A stretch of 64,000 nucleotides of DNA from Streptomyces fungicidicus (GTDB taxonomy: Bacteria; Actinomycetota; Actinomycetes; Streptomycetales; Streptomycetaceae). The number at the start of each line of letters is the position of its first letter. Within the stretch, counting starts at the first letter, position 1. The position numbers were made by a program, and so were the translations under genes. The notes under the pieces are model-generated. The model searched no databases. It saw only the letters and a list, made by a program, of their open reading frames with translations, and was not told the DNA's origin. This document shows positions 24,984 through 36,757 of the stretch, piece after piece. The stretch spans positions 5,195,501-5,259,500 of the forward strand of contig NZ_CP023407.1 in the NCBI RefSeq assembly GCF_003665435.1. Reading direction: 5' to 3'.

Positions 24984-27900
24984 TTACGCCTCGAAGACCT
25001 CGCGCACCAGCTGCTCCTGCTCGGCCTGGTGGCGCTTGGCGGAGCCGACCGCCGGGGACGAGCTGTGCGGCCGCGAGATGCGGCGCAGACGCTCGTCGTG
25101 CGGCACGTCGGCGCCGACCGCCAGGTCGAGGTGGTCGATCAGGTTGAGCGCGATGAACGGCCAGGCACCCTGGTTCGCCGGCTCCTCCTGGGCCCACAGG
25201 TACTTCTCGGCGTTCGGGTACTTCTTGATCTCCGCCTGGAGCTCCGCACCCGGCAGGGGGTACAGGCGCTCGATGCGGATGATCGCGATGTCCGTCGCGC
25301 CGCGCTTCTGCCGCTCGGCCTCGAGGTCGTAGTAGACCTTGCCCGCCGTGAAGACGACCTTCTTCACCGCGGCCGGGTCGACCGAGGCGTCACCGATGAC
25401 CGGGCGGAACTGGCCCGTGGTGAACTCCTCCGCCTTCGCCGCCGCGGCCTTCAGACGCAGCATCGACTTCGGGGTGAAGACGACCAGCGGCTTGTGGTGC
25501 GGGTTGTGCGCCTGCCAGCGCAGCAGGTGGAAGTAGTTCGACGGCGACGTCGGCATGGCGACCGTCATGTTGTTCTGGGCGCAGAGCTGCAGGAACCGCT
25601 CCGGACGGGCCGAGGAGTGGTCCGGGCCCTGGCCCTCGTAGCCGTGCGGGAGGAGCAGGACCACACCGGAGGTCTGGGCCCACTTCTGCTCCGCCGACGA
25701 GATGAACTCGTCCACGACCGTCTGCGCGCCGTTGACGAAGTCGCCGAACTGCGCCTCCCACAGCACGAGCGCGTCGGGGCGGGCCAGCGAGTAGCCGTAC
25801 TCGAAGCCCATCGCCGCGTACTCGGACAGCAGGGAGTTGTAGACGTTCAGCCGGCCCTGGTCCTCGGAGAGGTACTGCAGCGGCGTGTACTCCTCGCCCG
25901 TGCTGCGGTCGATGATGACCGCGTGGCGCTGGCCGAAGGTGCCGCGCTGGGAGTCCTGGCCGGCGAGCCGGACCGGGACGCCCTCCAGCAGCAGCGAGCC
26001 GAGGGCGAGGGTCTCGCCCATGCCCCAGTCGATCGTGCCGTCCTCGACCATCGACGCCCGGCGCTGCAGCTGAGGCAGCAGACGCGGGTGGACGGTGATG
26101 TGGTCGGGGATGTTGACCTGGGACTCGGCGATCCGCTTGACGGTCTCCGTGGTCACCGCGGTGTTCACGGCGACCGGGAACTCGGCCTGCGGGTCCGACG
26201 GCTCGACCGCCGCCGGCTGCGAGGTGGCCTCGCGGACCTCCGTGAAGACCTTCTCCAGCTGGCCCTGGTAGTCCTGCAGCGCCTGCTCGGCCTCTTCCAG
26301 GGTGATGTCGCCGCGACCGATCAGGGACTCGGTGTAGAGCTTGCGCACCGAGCGCTTCTTGTCGATCAGGTCGTACATCAGCGGCTGGGTGAAGGCCGGG
26401 TTGTCGGACTCGTTGTGACCGCGGCGGCGGTAGCAGATGAGGTCGATCACCACGTCCTTGTTGAACGCCTGGCGGAACTCGAAGGCGAGCCGCGCGACGC
26501 GCACGACGGCCTCCGGGTCGTCGCCGTTCACGTGGAAGATCGGGGCCTCGATCATGCGGGCCACGTCCGTCGCGTACATGGAGGAACGCGAGGACTCGGG
26601 GGCCGCGGTGAAGCCGACCTGGTTGTTGATGACGACGTGGACCGTGCCGCCGGTGCGGTAGCCGCGCAGCTGCGACATGTTCAGGGTCTCGGCCACCACG
26701 CCCTGGCCCGCGAAGGCCGCGTCGCCGTGGATCGCCACCGGCAGGACGGTGAAGTCCGTGCCGCCCTTGCCGATGATGTCCTGCTTGGCGCGGGAGACGC
26801 CCTCCAGGACCGGGTCGACCGCCTCGAGGTGCGAGGGGTTGGCGACCAGCGAGACCTTGATCTGCTCGCCGTCCAGGCCGGTGAAGGTGCCCTCGGCGCC
26901 CAGGTGGTACTTCACGTCGCCGGAGCCGTGCATCGACTTCGGGTCGAGGTTGCCCTCGAACTCGCGGAAGATCTGCGCGTACGACTTGCCGACGATGTTC
27001 GCCAGCACGTTCAGCCGGCCGCGGTGGGCCATGCCGATGACGACCTCGTCCAGGCGGGACTCGGCGGCCGAGTCCAGCACCGCGTCGAGCAGCGGGATGA
27101 CGGACTCGCCGCCCTCCAGGGAGAAGCGCTTCTGGCCGACGTACTTGGTCTGCAGGAAGGTCTCGAAGGCCTCCGCCGCGTTCAGCCGGCGCAGGATGCG
27201 CAGCTGCTCCTCGCGCTCCGGCTTGGTGTGCGAGCGCTCGATGCGGTCCTGGATCCACTTGCGCTGCTTGGGGTCCTGGATGTGCATGAACTCGACGCCG
27301 GTGGTGCGGCAGTACGAGTCGCGCAGCACGCCCAGGATGTCGCGCAGCTTCATCAGGGACTTGCCGGCGAAGCCGCCGACGGCGAACTCGCGCTCCAGGT
27401 CCCACAGGGTGAGGCCGTGCTCGACGATGTCCAGGTCGGGGTGCTTGCGCTGGCGGTACTCCAGCGGGTCGGTGTCGGCCATGACGTGGCCGCGGACCCG
27501 GTAGGAGTGGATCAGCTCGAAGACCCGGGCGGCCTTGGTGACGTCGTCGTCGTGCGAGGCGTCGATGTCCTTGAGCCAGCGGACCGGCTCGTAGGGGATG
27601 CGCAGCGCCTCGAAGATCTCGTCGTAGAAGCCCTTCTCGCCGAGGAGGAGGTTCGCGACCGCGCGCAGGAACTCGCCGGAGGCGGCGCCCTGGATCACCC
27701 GGTGGTCGTAGGTCGACGTGAGCGTCATGACCTTCGAGATGCCGAGCTTGTTCAGGGTGTCCTGGGAGGTGCCCTGGAACTCCGCCGGGTAGTCCATGGA
27801 GCCGACGCCCATGATGACCGCCTGGCCGGGCATCAGCCGCGGCACGGAGTGGACGGTGCCGAGGCCGCCGGGGTTGGTCAGGGAGACCGTGACACCGGTG

Positions 27901-28787
27901 AAGTCGTCCATCGTCAGCTTGTTGTCGCGGGCGCGACGGACGATGTCCTCGTAGGCCTGCCAGAACTCGAAGAAGTTCAGCGTCTCGGCCTTCTTGATGG
28001 CCGCGACGACCAGCTGGCGGTCGCCGTTGGGCTTCACCAGGTCGATGGCCAGACCGAGGTTGACGTGCTCCGGCTTCACCAGGGTCGGCTTGCCGTCCAC
28101 CCGGGCGAACGAGTGGTTCATCGTCGGCATGGCCTTGATGGCCTGCACCATCGCGTAGCCGATCAGGTGCGTGAAGGAGATCTTCCCGCCCCGGGCCCGC
28201 TTGAGGTGGTTGTTGATGACGATGCGGTTGTCGAACAGCAGCTTCACCGGGACCGCGCGCACGGACGTGGCCGTGGGCAGTTCCAGGGAGGCGTCCATGT
28301 TCTTCGCCACGGCGGCGGACGGGCCGCGCAGGGTCACCTGCTCGGGGCCGGTCTTCGCCTCGGCGGCGGGCTCGGCCTTGGCGGCGGCCGGCTTCGCGGC
28401 GGGCGCGGCGGCCTTCGCCGGGGCGGGAGCCTGCGCCGGGGCCTTGGCGGCCGGCGCGGCGGCGGGTGCGGCCTGGGCGGGCTGCGCGGCCGCCGGAGCG
28501 GGCGCGGGCGCCGCGGGGCGGGCCGGAGCGGCCGGCTGCGCCGTACCGGTGGTGCCCGTGGCCCCCGCGGCCGCGGTACCCGCCGGAGCCGAGGTCGCAG
28601 GCGCGCCCGGCTTGTAGTCGGCGAAGAAGTCCCACCAGGCTCGGTCCACCGAGTTCGGGTCCTGGAGGTACTGCTGGTAGATCTCGTCGACGAGCCATTC
28701 GTTGGCACCGAAGGCCGCAGCGGGGTTCTTGCCCGCTTGGTCGGTGTCGGTCGAGATGCTCGAGTTACTGGGGGACTGTGGCGACAC
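24984..28787 (-). CDS. kgd: multifunctional 2-oxoglutarate dehydrogenase/decarboxylase (fused E2o-E1o)
   Basis: TCA-cycle enzyme of 1267 residues. Order: short N-terminal helical segment (NEWLVDEIYQQYLQDPNSVD, docking motif), an Ala/Pro linker at about 60-125, an acyltransferase catalytic domain at about 130-345 ending near DHRVIQGAASGEF, then the thiamine-diphosphate E1 domain to the end (VIGMAHRGRLNVLANIVGK, QVGFTAAPESSRSSMYATDV, FGQRHAVIID). This fusion, without a lipoyl domain, is specific to actinobacteria, where activity is controlled by the FHA protein GarA/OdhI. ATG start; a weak promoter (TGACCT, 17 bases, TAGCCT) lies about 60 bases upstream. Confidence 0.95.
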   Translation of the reverse strand: MSPQSPSNSSISTDTDQAGKNPAAAFGANEWLVDEIYQQYLQDPNSVDRAWWDFFADYKPGAPATSAPAGTAAAGATGTTGTAQPAAPARPAAPAPAPAAAQPAQAAPAAAPAAKAPAQAPAPAKAAAPAAKPAAAKAEPAAEAKTGPEQVTLRGPSAAVAKNMDASLELPTATSVRAVPVKLLFDNRIVINNHLKRARGGKISFTHLIGYAMVQAIKAMPTMNHSFARVDGKPTLVKPEHVNLGLAIDLVKPNGDRQLVVAAIKKAETLNFFEFWQAYEDIVRRARDNKLTMDDFTGVTVSLTNPGGLGTVHSVPRLMPGQAVIMGVGSMDYPAEFQGTSQDTLNKLGISKVMTLTSTYDHRVIQGAASGEFLRAVANLLLGEKGFYDEIFEALRIPYEPVRWLKDIDASHDDDVTKAARVFELIHSYRVRGHVMADTDPLEYRQRKHPDLDIVEHGLTLWDLEREFAVGGFAGKSLMKLRDILGVLRDSYCRTTGVEFMHIQDPKQRKWIQDRIERSHTKPEREEQLRILRRLNAAEAFETFLQTKYVGQKRFSLEGGESVIPLLDAVLDSAAESRLDEVVIGMAHRGRLNVLANIVGKSYAQIFREFEGNLDPKSMHGSGDVKYHLGAEGTFTGLDGEQIKVSLVANPSHLEAVDPVLEGVSRAKQDIIGKGGTDFTVLPVAIHGDAAFAGQGVVAETLNMSQLRGYRTGGTVHVVINNQVGFTAAPESSRSSMYATDVARMIEAPIFHVNGDDPEAVVRVARLAFEFRQAFNKDVVIDLICYRRRGHNESDNPAFTQPLMYDLIDKKRSVRKLYTESLIGRGDITLEEAEQALQDYQGQLEKVFTEVREATSQPAAVEPSDPQAEFPVAVNTAVTTETVKRIAESQVNIPDHITVHPRLLPQLQRRASMVEDGTIDWGMGETLALGSLLLEGVPVRLAGQDSQRGTFGQRHAVIIDRSTGEEYTPLQYLSEDQGRLNVYNSLLSEYAAMGFEYGYSLARPDALVLWEAQFGDFVNGAQTVVDEFISSAEQKWAQTSGVVLLLPHGYEGQGPDHSSARPERFLQLCAQNNMTVAMPTSPSNYFHLLRWQAHNPHHKPLVVFTPKSMLRLKAAAAKAEEFTTGQFRPVIGDASVDPAAVKKVVFTAGKVYYDLEAERQKRGATDIAIIRIERLYPLPGAELQAEIKKYPNAEKYLWAQEEPANQGAWPFIALNLIDHLDLAVGADVPHDERLRRISRPHSSSPAVGSAKRHQAEQEQLVREVFEA

Positions 28788-29078
28788 GGCGTCAACCGCC
28801 CTCTTCCGCTTCGCAAGATGATGGACAGCGGAAATAAAGGCTACGCCCCCGAGAGCGAGAAGGTCAGGCCGGGCCCGTCCATCGTCGTGTAAGTCACATT
28901 GCGGAGCGTGTTTCGGCGCGGGAAATGGCGGGAAACAACCGTGGTTTTGATTCTTCGGAGGGCTTCAGGCATCGCTCGGCCGGGCCTCGGCGCGCAGCTC
29001 GCGCGGGCCTGTGCCTGATCACACGTGTCCGTCAGCGCGAACACGGATGGATCTTGCGGCTCCGCTTCGAACTTTACG
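28788..29078. promoter_or_regulatory. intergenic region upstream of the oxoglutarate dehydrogenase gene
   Basis: About 290 bases between the histidine-kinase stop and the dehydrogenase start, both on the minus strand. Reading the minus strand, TAGCCT at 28843-28838 is a possible -10 with TGACCT 17 bases before it. The remaining sequence shows no gene and no strong hairpin. Confidence 0.35.
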
Positions 29079-30191
29079 TCAACTTGGTACGGAAGACGCT
29101 CCCGGAAGAGTGACAAGGATCCGGCAGCCCCGCTCGGATTCGGCCACGCCGATCCGGCCGCCGTGCAGATCCACGGCCCAGCGGGCGATCGCCAGGCCGA
29201 GACCGGTGCCGCCGTCGCTGCCCGGGCCGTGCGGCCGGTTGACGTTGCCCCGGTTGAACCGCTCGAAGACCCGGTGCCACTCGGTCCGCGGAATGCCGGG
29301 CCCTTCGTCCAGCACCTCCAGCTCCAGCGACTCCGGCCGCTCCCCGCGCCGCGCCCGGACCGTCACCCGGCCGTGCGGCGGGCTGTGCTTGACCGCGTTG
29401 TCGATGAGGTTGGCGACCACCTGGTGGATGCGCTCGGGGTCGGCGTGCGCGACCAGCTCCGGCGGGGACACGTCGAGGTGCAGATGGACGTCCGTACGGG
29501 TGTGGCTGCCCGAGCCGGAGGCCATGCCCGCGCGGGCCGAGGCGACCATGTTGGCCTCCTTCAGCACCCCGGACAGGTACGGCCACACCTCGAAGCGCCG
29601 CTTCTTCAGCGGGACCACGCCGTTGTCCAGGCGGGACAGGTCGAGGAGCGTCTCCACGAGACGGCCCAGGCGCTCGGTCTGCTTCAGGGCCGTGCGCATC
29701 GTCTCGGGATCGGCCCGCGTGACGCCGTCGACGATGTTCTCCAGCACCGCGCGCAGGCCCGCGATGGGGGTGCGCAGCTCGTGCGAGACGTTGGCCACCA
29801 GCTCCTTGCGCTGGCGGTCCTGGGCCTCCAGCTCGTCCGCCATGGCGTTGATCGTCTGGGCCAGGCCGCCCAGCTCGTCCCGCCGGTTCTCGCGCACCCG
29901 GCGGGTGTAGTCGCCGTGCGAGATGGAGCGGGCGACGGCGTTCATGTCGTCCAGCGGAGCGGTGAGCGAGTGCGCCACGAACTGCGTGATCAGGAGGGTG
30001 GCGATCATCGAGAAGATCGTGATGAAGCGCAGCTCCGTCTTGGTGTGCACGGCGATCACCGAGAGCCCGGTGGTGATCAGGACCGAGACGACGACCAGCG
30101 CGCCCAGCTTGGTCTGGATCGAGAACGGGCGTACACCGCCCCAGGGCGGCTGCGCCCCGGGGCCTCTGCGTCCGGCCGGACCGTCGCTCAT
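29079..30191 (-). CDS. two-component sensor histidine kinase
   Basis: A 370-residue kinase. Two hydrophobic segments (about 29-48 and 55-72) are separated by only a few residues, so there is almost no extracellular sensor loop. HAMP follows (74-125), then the H-box NVSHELRTPIAG with His137, N-box VVANLIDNAVKHS, G1 VLDEGPGIP, F-box VFERF and G2 GGTGLGLAIARW. It overlaps the response-regulator gene by four bases and acts on it. Signal sensing is probably intramembrane or cytoplasmic. Confidence 0.93.
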   Translation of the reverse strand: MSDGPAGRRGPGAQPPWGGVRPFSIQTKLGALVVVSVLITTGLSVIAVHTKTELRFITIFSMIATLLITQFVAHSLTAPLDDMNAVARSISHGDYTRRVRENRRDELGGLAQTINAMADELEAQDRQRKELVANVSHELRTPIAGLRAVLENIVDGVTRADPETMRTALKQTERLGRLVETLLDLSRLDNGVVPLKKRRFEVWPYLSGVLKEANMVASARAGMASGSGSHTRTDVHLHLDVSPPELVAHADPERIHQVVANLIDNAVKHSPPHGRVTVRARRGERPESLELEVLDEGPGIPRTEWHRVFERFNRGNVNRPHGPGSDGGTGLGLAIARWAVDLHGGRIGVAESERGCRILVTLPGASSVPS

Positions 30192-30928
30192 GGCGTCGGC
30201 GTCTCCAGGGCGTAGCCGACGCCGTGCACGGTGCGGATGCGCTCGGCGCCGATCTTCCGGCGCAGCGCCTTGATGTGGCTGTCGACCGTGCGGGTGCCGG
30301 AGGCGTCCGCCCAGTCCCAGACCTCGGCCAGCAGTTGCTCGCGGGAGAGCACCGCGCGGGGCGTGTTCGCCAGGCAGACCAGCAGGTCGAACTCGGTGGG
30401 CGTGAGATGCACGTCCTCGCTGCGCACCCGCACCCGGCGCTGCGCGTGGTCGATCTCCAGTTCGCCCAGGCGCAGTATTCCGCTGCGCGGGGTCGTCGCC
30501 GCGAGGGCGGCGCGCTCCATGCGGCGCAGCAGCACGTGCACGCGTGCCGCCAGCTCCCGCATGGAGAAGGGCTTCGTCATGTAGTCGTCGGCGCCGACGC
30601 CCAGACCGACCAGCATGTCGGTCTCGTCGTCACGCGCGGTGAGCATCAGCACCGGCAGCGGCCGCTGGGCCTGCACGCGCCGGCAGACCTCCAGGCCGTC
30701 GAAGCCCGGCAGCATGATGTCGAGGATCAGCAAATCGGGCTGCCAGGCCTCCGCCGTGTCCACCGCGGACGGGCCGTCGCCCGCCGTTTGCACCAGGAAT
30801 CCCTCGGCGCGGAGGCGAGTCGCGATGGCGTCCACGATCGTCGCGTCGTCCTCGACCACCAGGACCCTGCGCTGTGCGCCGGGGGTGGTCGTGGCCGTGC
30901 CGTTGTGGGAGGTCTGTGTCTGCTCCAT
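30188..30928 (-). CDS. OmpR-family response regulator
   Basis: A 246-residue regulator. Receiver: acidic pair Asp27/Asp28 in LVVEDDATI, phospho-acceptor Asp70 in LLILDIMLPGFDGLEV, conserved Thr in VLMLTARDD and Lys in DYMTKPFSMREL. The winged-helix output domain has VHLTPTEFDLLVCLANTPRAVLSREQLL and RTVDSHIKALRRKIG. The first 18 residues are polar and Thr-rich. Coupled with the kinase gene by ATGA overlap. Target genes are not evident. Confidence 0.95.
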   Translation of the reverse strand: MEQTQTSHNGTATTTPGAQRRVLVVEDDATIVDAIATRLRAEGFLVQTAGDGPSAVDTAEAWQPDLLILDIMLPGFDGLEVCRRVQAQRPLPVLMLTARDDETDMLVGLGVGADDYMTKPFSMRELAARVHVLLRRMERAALAATTPRSGILRLGELEIDHAQRRVRVRSEDVHLTPTEFDLLVCLANTPRAVLSREQLLAEVWDWADASGTRTVDSHIKALRRKIGAERIRTVHGVGYALETPTP

Positions 30929-31052
30929 CGCCCGCCCCTGAGGTGTGCTTTTTCGGAATCAGTGGGGTGATCCGTCGTCTGCGCATGACTGCGATTGACT
31001 CTTGAATGATCTGCGTCAGGGCAGCAGCGTACGGGGAGTCACCGCGCCTTTG

Positions 31053-31745
31053 CTATCCAGGGCGGACGCCGATGTGCACGACGTCCGGAACGCCCCGGGC
31101 AACGGGGACCTCTTCGGTACGCACCTGACGGAACCCGGCATTCCGCAAGGTTCCTTCAAATTCCGGGGACGGTTGCGCCGACCACACCGCGAGTACGCCG
31201 CCCGGCCTCAACACCCTTTCACAGGCCGCCAGTCCGCTGAGCGAGTAGAGGGTGCCGTTGTCCTCGGTGACGGTCCAGTCGGGCCCGTTGTCGATGTCGA
31301 GGCAGAGCGCGTCGAACGTGTCGGACGTCTCATGGACGTAGCGGACCAGGTCCGTCTCGATGATCTCCGTGCGCGGGTCGGCGAGGGCCCGCGCGGAGAG
31401 CGCGGCCAGCGGCCCCCCGCGGTGCCACTCGATGATCGCCGGCTCGCGTTCCACCACGGCCACGCGCCCCCACTCGGGCTGTCCGGCGGCGTGTGCGAGC
31501 GAGAAGCCGACCCCGAGGCCGCCGATCAGGACGTGCGGCCGGTGCGCCGTGCGCCCGTCGAGCGCGGCCAGGGCGGCGTCGACCAGCCGCCGTTCCGAGC
31601 GGCCGTCGGAGGTGTCCATCAGGAAGCAGCCGTTGGCGATGATCTGCAGCAGGTCGCCGTGCCTGCGCAGCACGACCTCGCCGTACGGGCCCTCGCGGCG
31701 GTCCAGGATCTCGGGGGCTTCGGGAATGTCGTACGGGGTGGACAT
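31053..31745 (-). CDS. spermidine-synthase-like protein
   Basis: A 230-residue protein of the spermidine/spermine synthase fold. HVLIGGLGVGFSLAHA is motif I for the aminopropyl or methyl donor, VAVVEREPAIIEWH holds the acidic residue at the end of strand 2, and FDALCLDIDNGPDWTV is the catalytic aspartate region. The protein is shorter than true SpeE and has DIDNGPDW in place of the usual D-[SA]-[ST]-DP motif, so substrate specificity is doubtful. Monocistronic between two-component genes and lon. Confidence 0.75.
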   Translation of the reverse strand: MSTPYDIPEAPEILDRREGPYGEVVLRRHGDLLQIIANGCFLMDTSDGRSERRLVDAALAALDGRTAHRPHVLIGGLGVGFSLAHAAGQPEWGRVAVVEREPAIIEWHRGGPLAALSARALADPRTEIIETDLVRYVHETSDTFDALCLDIDNGPDWTVTEDNGTLYSLSGLAACERVLRPGGVLAVWSAQPSPEFEGTLRNAGFRQVRTEEVPVARGVPDVVHIGVRPG

Positions 31746-31855
31746 GCGTTCATCCTGACAGCTCCCCTTCCCGCGGCGGCCGGCACCTCAGGGACCCCGG
31801 AACGATGATCGCTCAGAGCGAACGCGCCCCCGGGAACATTCGGCGGCTCAGGAGC

Positions 31856-31876
31856 ATTGAGTCGGCATAGCTCAAC
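31856..31876. promoter_or_regulatory. HAIR element (HspR operator) upstream of lon
   Basis: The sequence is TTGAGT (31857-31862), N7, GCTCAA (31870-31875). The HspR-associated inverted repeat consensus is CTTGAGT-N7-ACTCAAG; twelve of the fourteen consensus half-site bases match. It ends about 22 bases before the lon start. HspR control of lon is established in Streptomyces coelicolor. Confidence 0.8.
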
Positions 31877-31897
31877 TTGACTGCCGAAGGGGAGATC

Positions 31898-34321
<2,424 letters not shown>

Positions 34322-34341
34322 CGGACGCGACCGGATGAGGG

Positions 34342-34376
34342 AAGGCCCGGGTCCCGTGAGGGAGGCCCGGGCCTTT
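34342..34376. terminator. terminator after lon
   Basis: AAGGCCCGGG (34342-34351) pairs perfectly with CCCGGGCCTT (34366-34375), followed by TTC. It lies between the converging lon and lysozyme genes. Confidence 0.8.
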
Positions 34377-34404
34377 CACCGTCTCCGGCGGGAAGCCCGC
34401 CGGT

Positions 34405-35229
34405 TCAGCCGAGCGCGAGGGCGCGTACCCGGTCGAGGGTGCCGTTGAAGCGGTCGTGGTCACCGACGGTCGGTCCGGTCGAGGTGTACTGCCACATCGT
34501 GTACGTGCTCCAGCCGGCGGGCAGTTCGCCCGCGGTGGAGGCGTACCGGGCGATCCACAGGGGAGTGGTGGCGGCGAAGCCGGAGTAGTTGCCGGTGCAC
34601 TGCTTCCACCAGCTGGTGGCCGTGTAGATGACGGCGTTCCGGCCGGTGCGGGCCTTGTACTGATCCAGGAAGTCGCGGATCCAGCTCACCATCCCGCTCG
34701 CGGACTTGCCGTAGCAGGCGTCACCGTACGGGTTCCACTCGATGTCGAGCACGCCCGGCAGGGTGCGTCCGTCCGCGGTCCAGCCGCCGCCGCGGTTGAC
34801 GAAGTAGTCGGCCTGCGCGGCGCCGCTCGCGGTGTCGGGCGTGCCGAAGTGGTAGGCGCCGCGGATCATGCCGACGTCGTAGGAGCCGTCGTACTGCTGG
34901 GAGTGGTACGGGTTGCTGTAGTAGGTGCCCTCCGTGGCCTTGGCGTAGGCCCATCTGACCCCGCTGTTCCACAGGGTGTTCCAGGCGACGTTCCCCTGGT
35001 GGCTGGAGACGTCGACACCCTCCGTCTGGGTGGAGCGGGCGGTGGGGAGGCCGTCCTGGCCGTCGTGGCCGACCACGCCCATGCCCATGTGGGCGGAGCC
35101 GCGAGGGGGAGTGGTGGGGGCGGATTCGGCGGCCACGGCCGCCGGGGGAAGGGAGAGGACCGCGAGCAGGACCGCGCCGGCGGTCCCGAGCGCGCGTATA
35201 CGGGTGAGGCGGGAGCTGTGCACAGGCAT
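34405..35229 (-). CDS. secreted GH25 lysozyme (N,O-diacetylmuramidase type)
   Basis: A 274-residue wall hydrolase. The signal peptide has a basic start and hydrophobic core LGTAGAVLLAVLSLPPAAVAA, cleaved near residue 34. The GH25 domain starts at GVDVSSHQGNVAW with a catalytic aspartate, has YAKATEGTYYSNPY, and the acidic pair in LPGVLDIEWNPYGDAC; two cysteines (YGDACYG, WWKQCTG) may form a disulfide. It resembles cellosyl. ATG at 35229 follows GGAGATGC. Divergent from a marR gene. Confidence 0.9.
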   Translation of the reverse strand: MPVHSSRLTRIRALGTAGAVLLAVLSLPPAAVAAESAPTTPPRGSAHMGMGVVGHDGQDGLPTARSTQTEGVDVSSHQGNVAWNTLWNSGVRWAYAKATEGTYYSNPYHSQQYDGSYDVGMIRGAYHFGTPDTASGAAQADYFVNRGGGWTADGRTLPGVLDIEWNPYGDACYGKSASGMVSWIRDFLDQYKARTGRNAVIYTATSWWKQCTGNYSGFAATTPLWIARYASTAGELPAGWSTYTMWQYTSTGPTVGDHDRFNGTLDRVRALALG

Positions 35230-35457
35230 GACGCATCTCCGAACGGTCGGTGGGGCGAACCCGGAATGTGACCCACATCGCATGTAGTGGGCATGCCACG
35301 TAGTCGCCTGGTGGGGGAACTGCCCGCGTGGACCGCGACGGGGCGGAGCGGCCGCTCACCGCGATCGGTCCACGCCTGCGAAATACTGGTGGAGCTGCGG
35401 AGGCGTCGCCACTTGGCGGGACACCCTCCGCACCGGAGAACCGAAGCAGGGACAGAC

Positions 35458-35952
35458 GTGCACGAAGACGGAAACGGCGGCGCGGAACACGCCGCCACCC
35501 CGGAGCCCGCGAGGGGTGTCAACCAGCCCGGATTCCTCGCGCTGGAACGCGAGTTGACGGTGCTGCTGCGGCGCGCCCGGGCCAGCCAGGGAGAGATGGC
35601 CCGGGCGGTCCATCCCGACCTGGAGCCGTCCGCGTACGGGCTGCTGGTCCGTCTGGATGAGTGCGGCGGGCAGCGGGCCACCGAGCTCGCCGCCTACATC
35701 GGCGTCGGCAAGGCGACGATGTCGCGCCAGCTGCGCGCGCTGGAGGAGCTCGGGCTCGTCGCCCGCGAGCCGGACCCCGCCGACGGCCGCGCCTGGCTGG
35801 TCGCCGTCACACGGGAGGGACGCGAACGGGTGAGCAGGGTCCGCGAGGCCCGCCGCGCCCGCTACGCCGGACGGCTCGCCGACTGGGACCCCGCCGAGGT
35901 CACGGAACTCGCCCGGCTGCTGAACCAGCTGAACCGGGGGACGGAGAAGTGA
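35458..35952 (+). CDS. MarR family transcriptional regulator
   Basis: A 164-residue regulator. The winged helix is visible as QRATELAAYIGVGKATMSRQLRALEELGLV and REPDPADGRAWLVAVTREG, flanked by dimerisation helices ALERELTVLLRRARA and EVTELARLLNQLNRG. GTG at 35458 fits a weak AGG site and gives the usual length; the frame is open upstream but without similarity. It is divergent from the lysozyme gene across 228 bases that should contain both promoters. Confidence 0.85.
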   Translation: MHEDGNGGAEHAATPEPARGVNQPGFLALERELTVLLRRARASQGEMARAVHPDLEPSAYGLLVRLDECGGQRATELAAYIGVGKATMSRQLRALEELGLVAREPDPADGRAWLVAVTREGRERVSRVREARRARYAGRLADWDPAEVTELARLLNQLNRGTEK

Positions 35953-35962
35953 CGGGGCTGCG

Positions 35963-36757
35963 CTAACGGGGTGAGAGCTCCACGTGGACCACGGTCGCGT
36001 CGTCGTGCGTCTTTCCCGCGCGCGGCTGCACCAGGCCGGAGTCCGCCCGCTCCAGGTCCCGTACGCGGTCCACCAGGGACCGCGCCCCCTCCTCGCGGAC
36101 CAGGGCGAGACAGTCCGCCCAGTCGCCCTGGTGGAACCGTTCCACCCAGCGCGCCGCCCCGTCCGTCAGCGCGGTCAGCGTGCGCACCTCCTCGCGGGGC
36201 AGCGACCCGGCGACCGCGCGGGACGCCACCGAGGGATCGGCGGCCGCCGTGAAGAAACCGCCCTCCTTGTTGCGCAGCGTGGTGTCCACCAGGGCGTGCG
36301 TGGCCAGGGCGGAGCGGGGCAGCCGGTCCAGCCGGTCGTCCAGCAGCGCGGTGACCGAGCCGTCCGGGGACCCGGCGAGCAGCGCCGAGTCGGACAGCAC
36401 CAGGTACTCGACCGACGCCGGTGACCAGCGCGCCAGCACCACCGTCGCCTGAGGTGTGCGGGGGTGAGAAAGGTCACAGGTTGCCGCGTGGCTGTCGGCG
36501 GTACGGATCAAAGCCCGGGACAGCAGCTCGGGCAGCGGAACATCCGGGAGGGAAACGGTCAGTTCGGTCAGCGCGCCGCCGAGCCGCGCGGTGAACCAGG
36601 GAACGGAATGCAGACAGCCGCCCCCGTCCCGCGGCGGCGTGACCCCGTCCAGCACCACGAGCGAGCCGCCCAGCCCGGAAGCGGGAAGCCCGACGCTCGC
36701 GAAGTCCTCGTTGGGACGGCCGGGCCCACCGGGCTCCGAAACAAGCTCCGTACGCAT
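35963..36757 (-). CDS. PP2C-like serine/threonine phosphatase
   Basis: A 264-residue phosphatase-like protein. GGPGRPNEDFASVG near the N terminus carries the metal-binding aspartate motif, LVVLDGVTPP the second metal aspartate, EYLVLSDSALL and LTALTDGAARWVE the later strands, and THDDATVVHVEL the terminal metal motif. The set matches integral PP2C-fold proteins, though DGVTPP replaces the usual DGMGG, so activity needs care. ATG at 36757 is chosen from start of homology. It lies 11 bases from the convergent marR gene. Confidence 0.72.
   Translation of the reverse strand: MRTELVSEPGGPGRPNEDFASVGLPASGLGGSLVVLDGVTPPRDGGGCLHSVPWFTARLGGALTELTVSLPDVPLPELLSRALIRTADSHAATCDLSHPRTPQATVVLARWSPASVEYLVLSDSALLAGSPDGSVTALLDDRLDRLPRSALATHALVDTTLRNKEGGFFTAAADPSVASRAVAGSLPREEVRTLTALTDGAARWVERFHQGDWADCLALVREEGARSLVDRVRDLERADSGLVQPRAGKTHDDATVVHVELSPR

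Noticed and set aside
24918..28892. 1324-codon open frame on the plus strand opposite the oxoglutarate dehydrogenase
   Set aside because: It is the mirror of a real gene at high GC content; the translation is low-complexity Val/Arg/Leu/Asp with no domain, while the minus strand encodes a complete known enzyme.
35287..35457. N-terminal extension of the MarR gene
   Set aside because: The extra 57 codons lack similarity to MarR proteins and cover the divergent promoter region.
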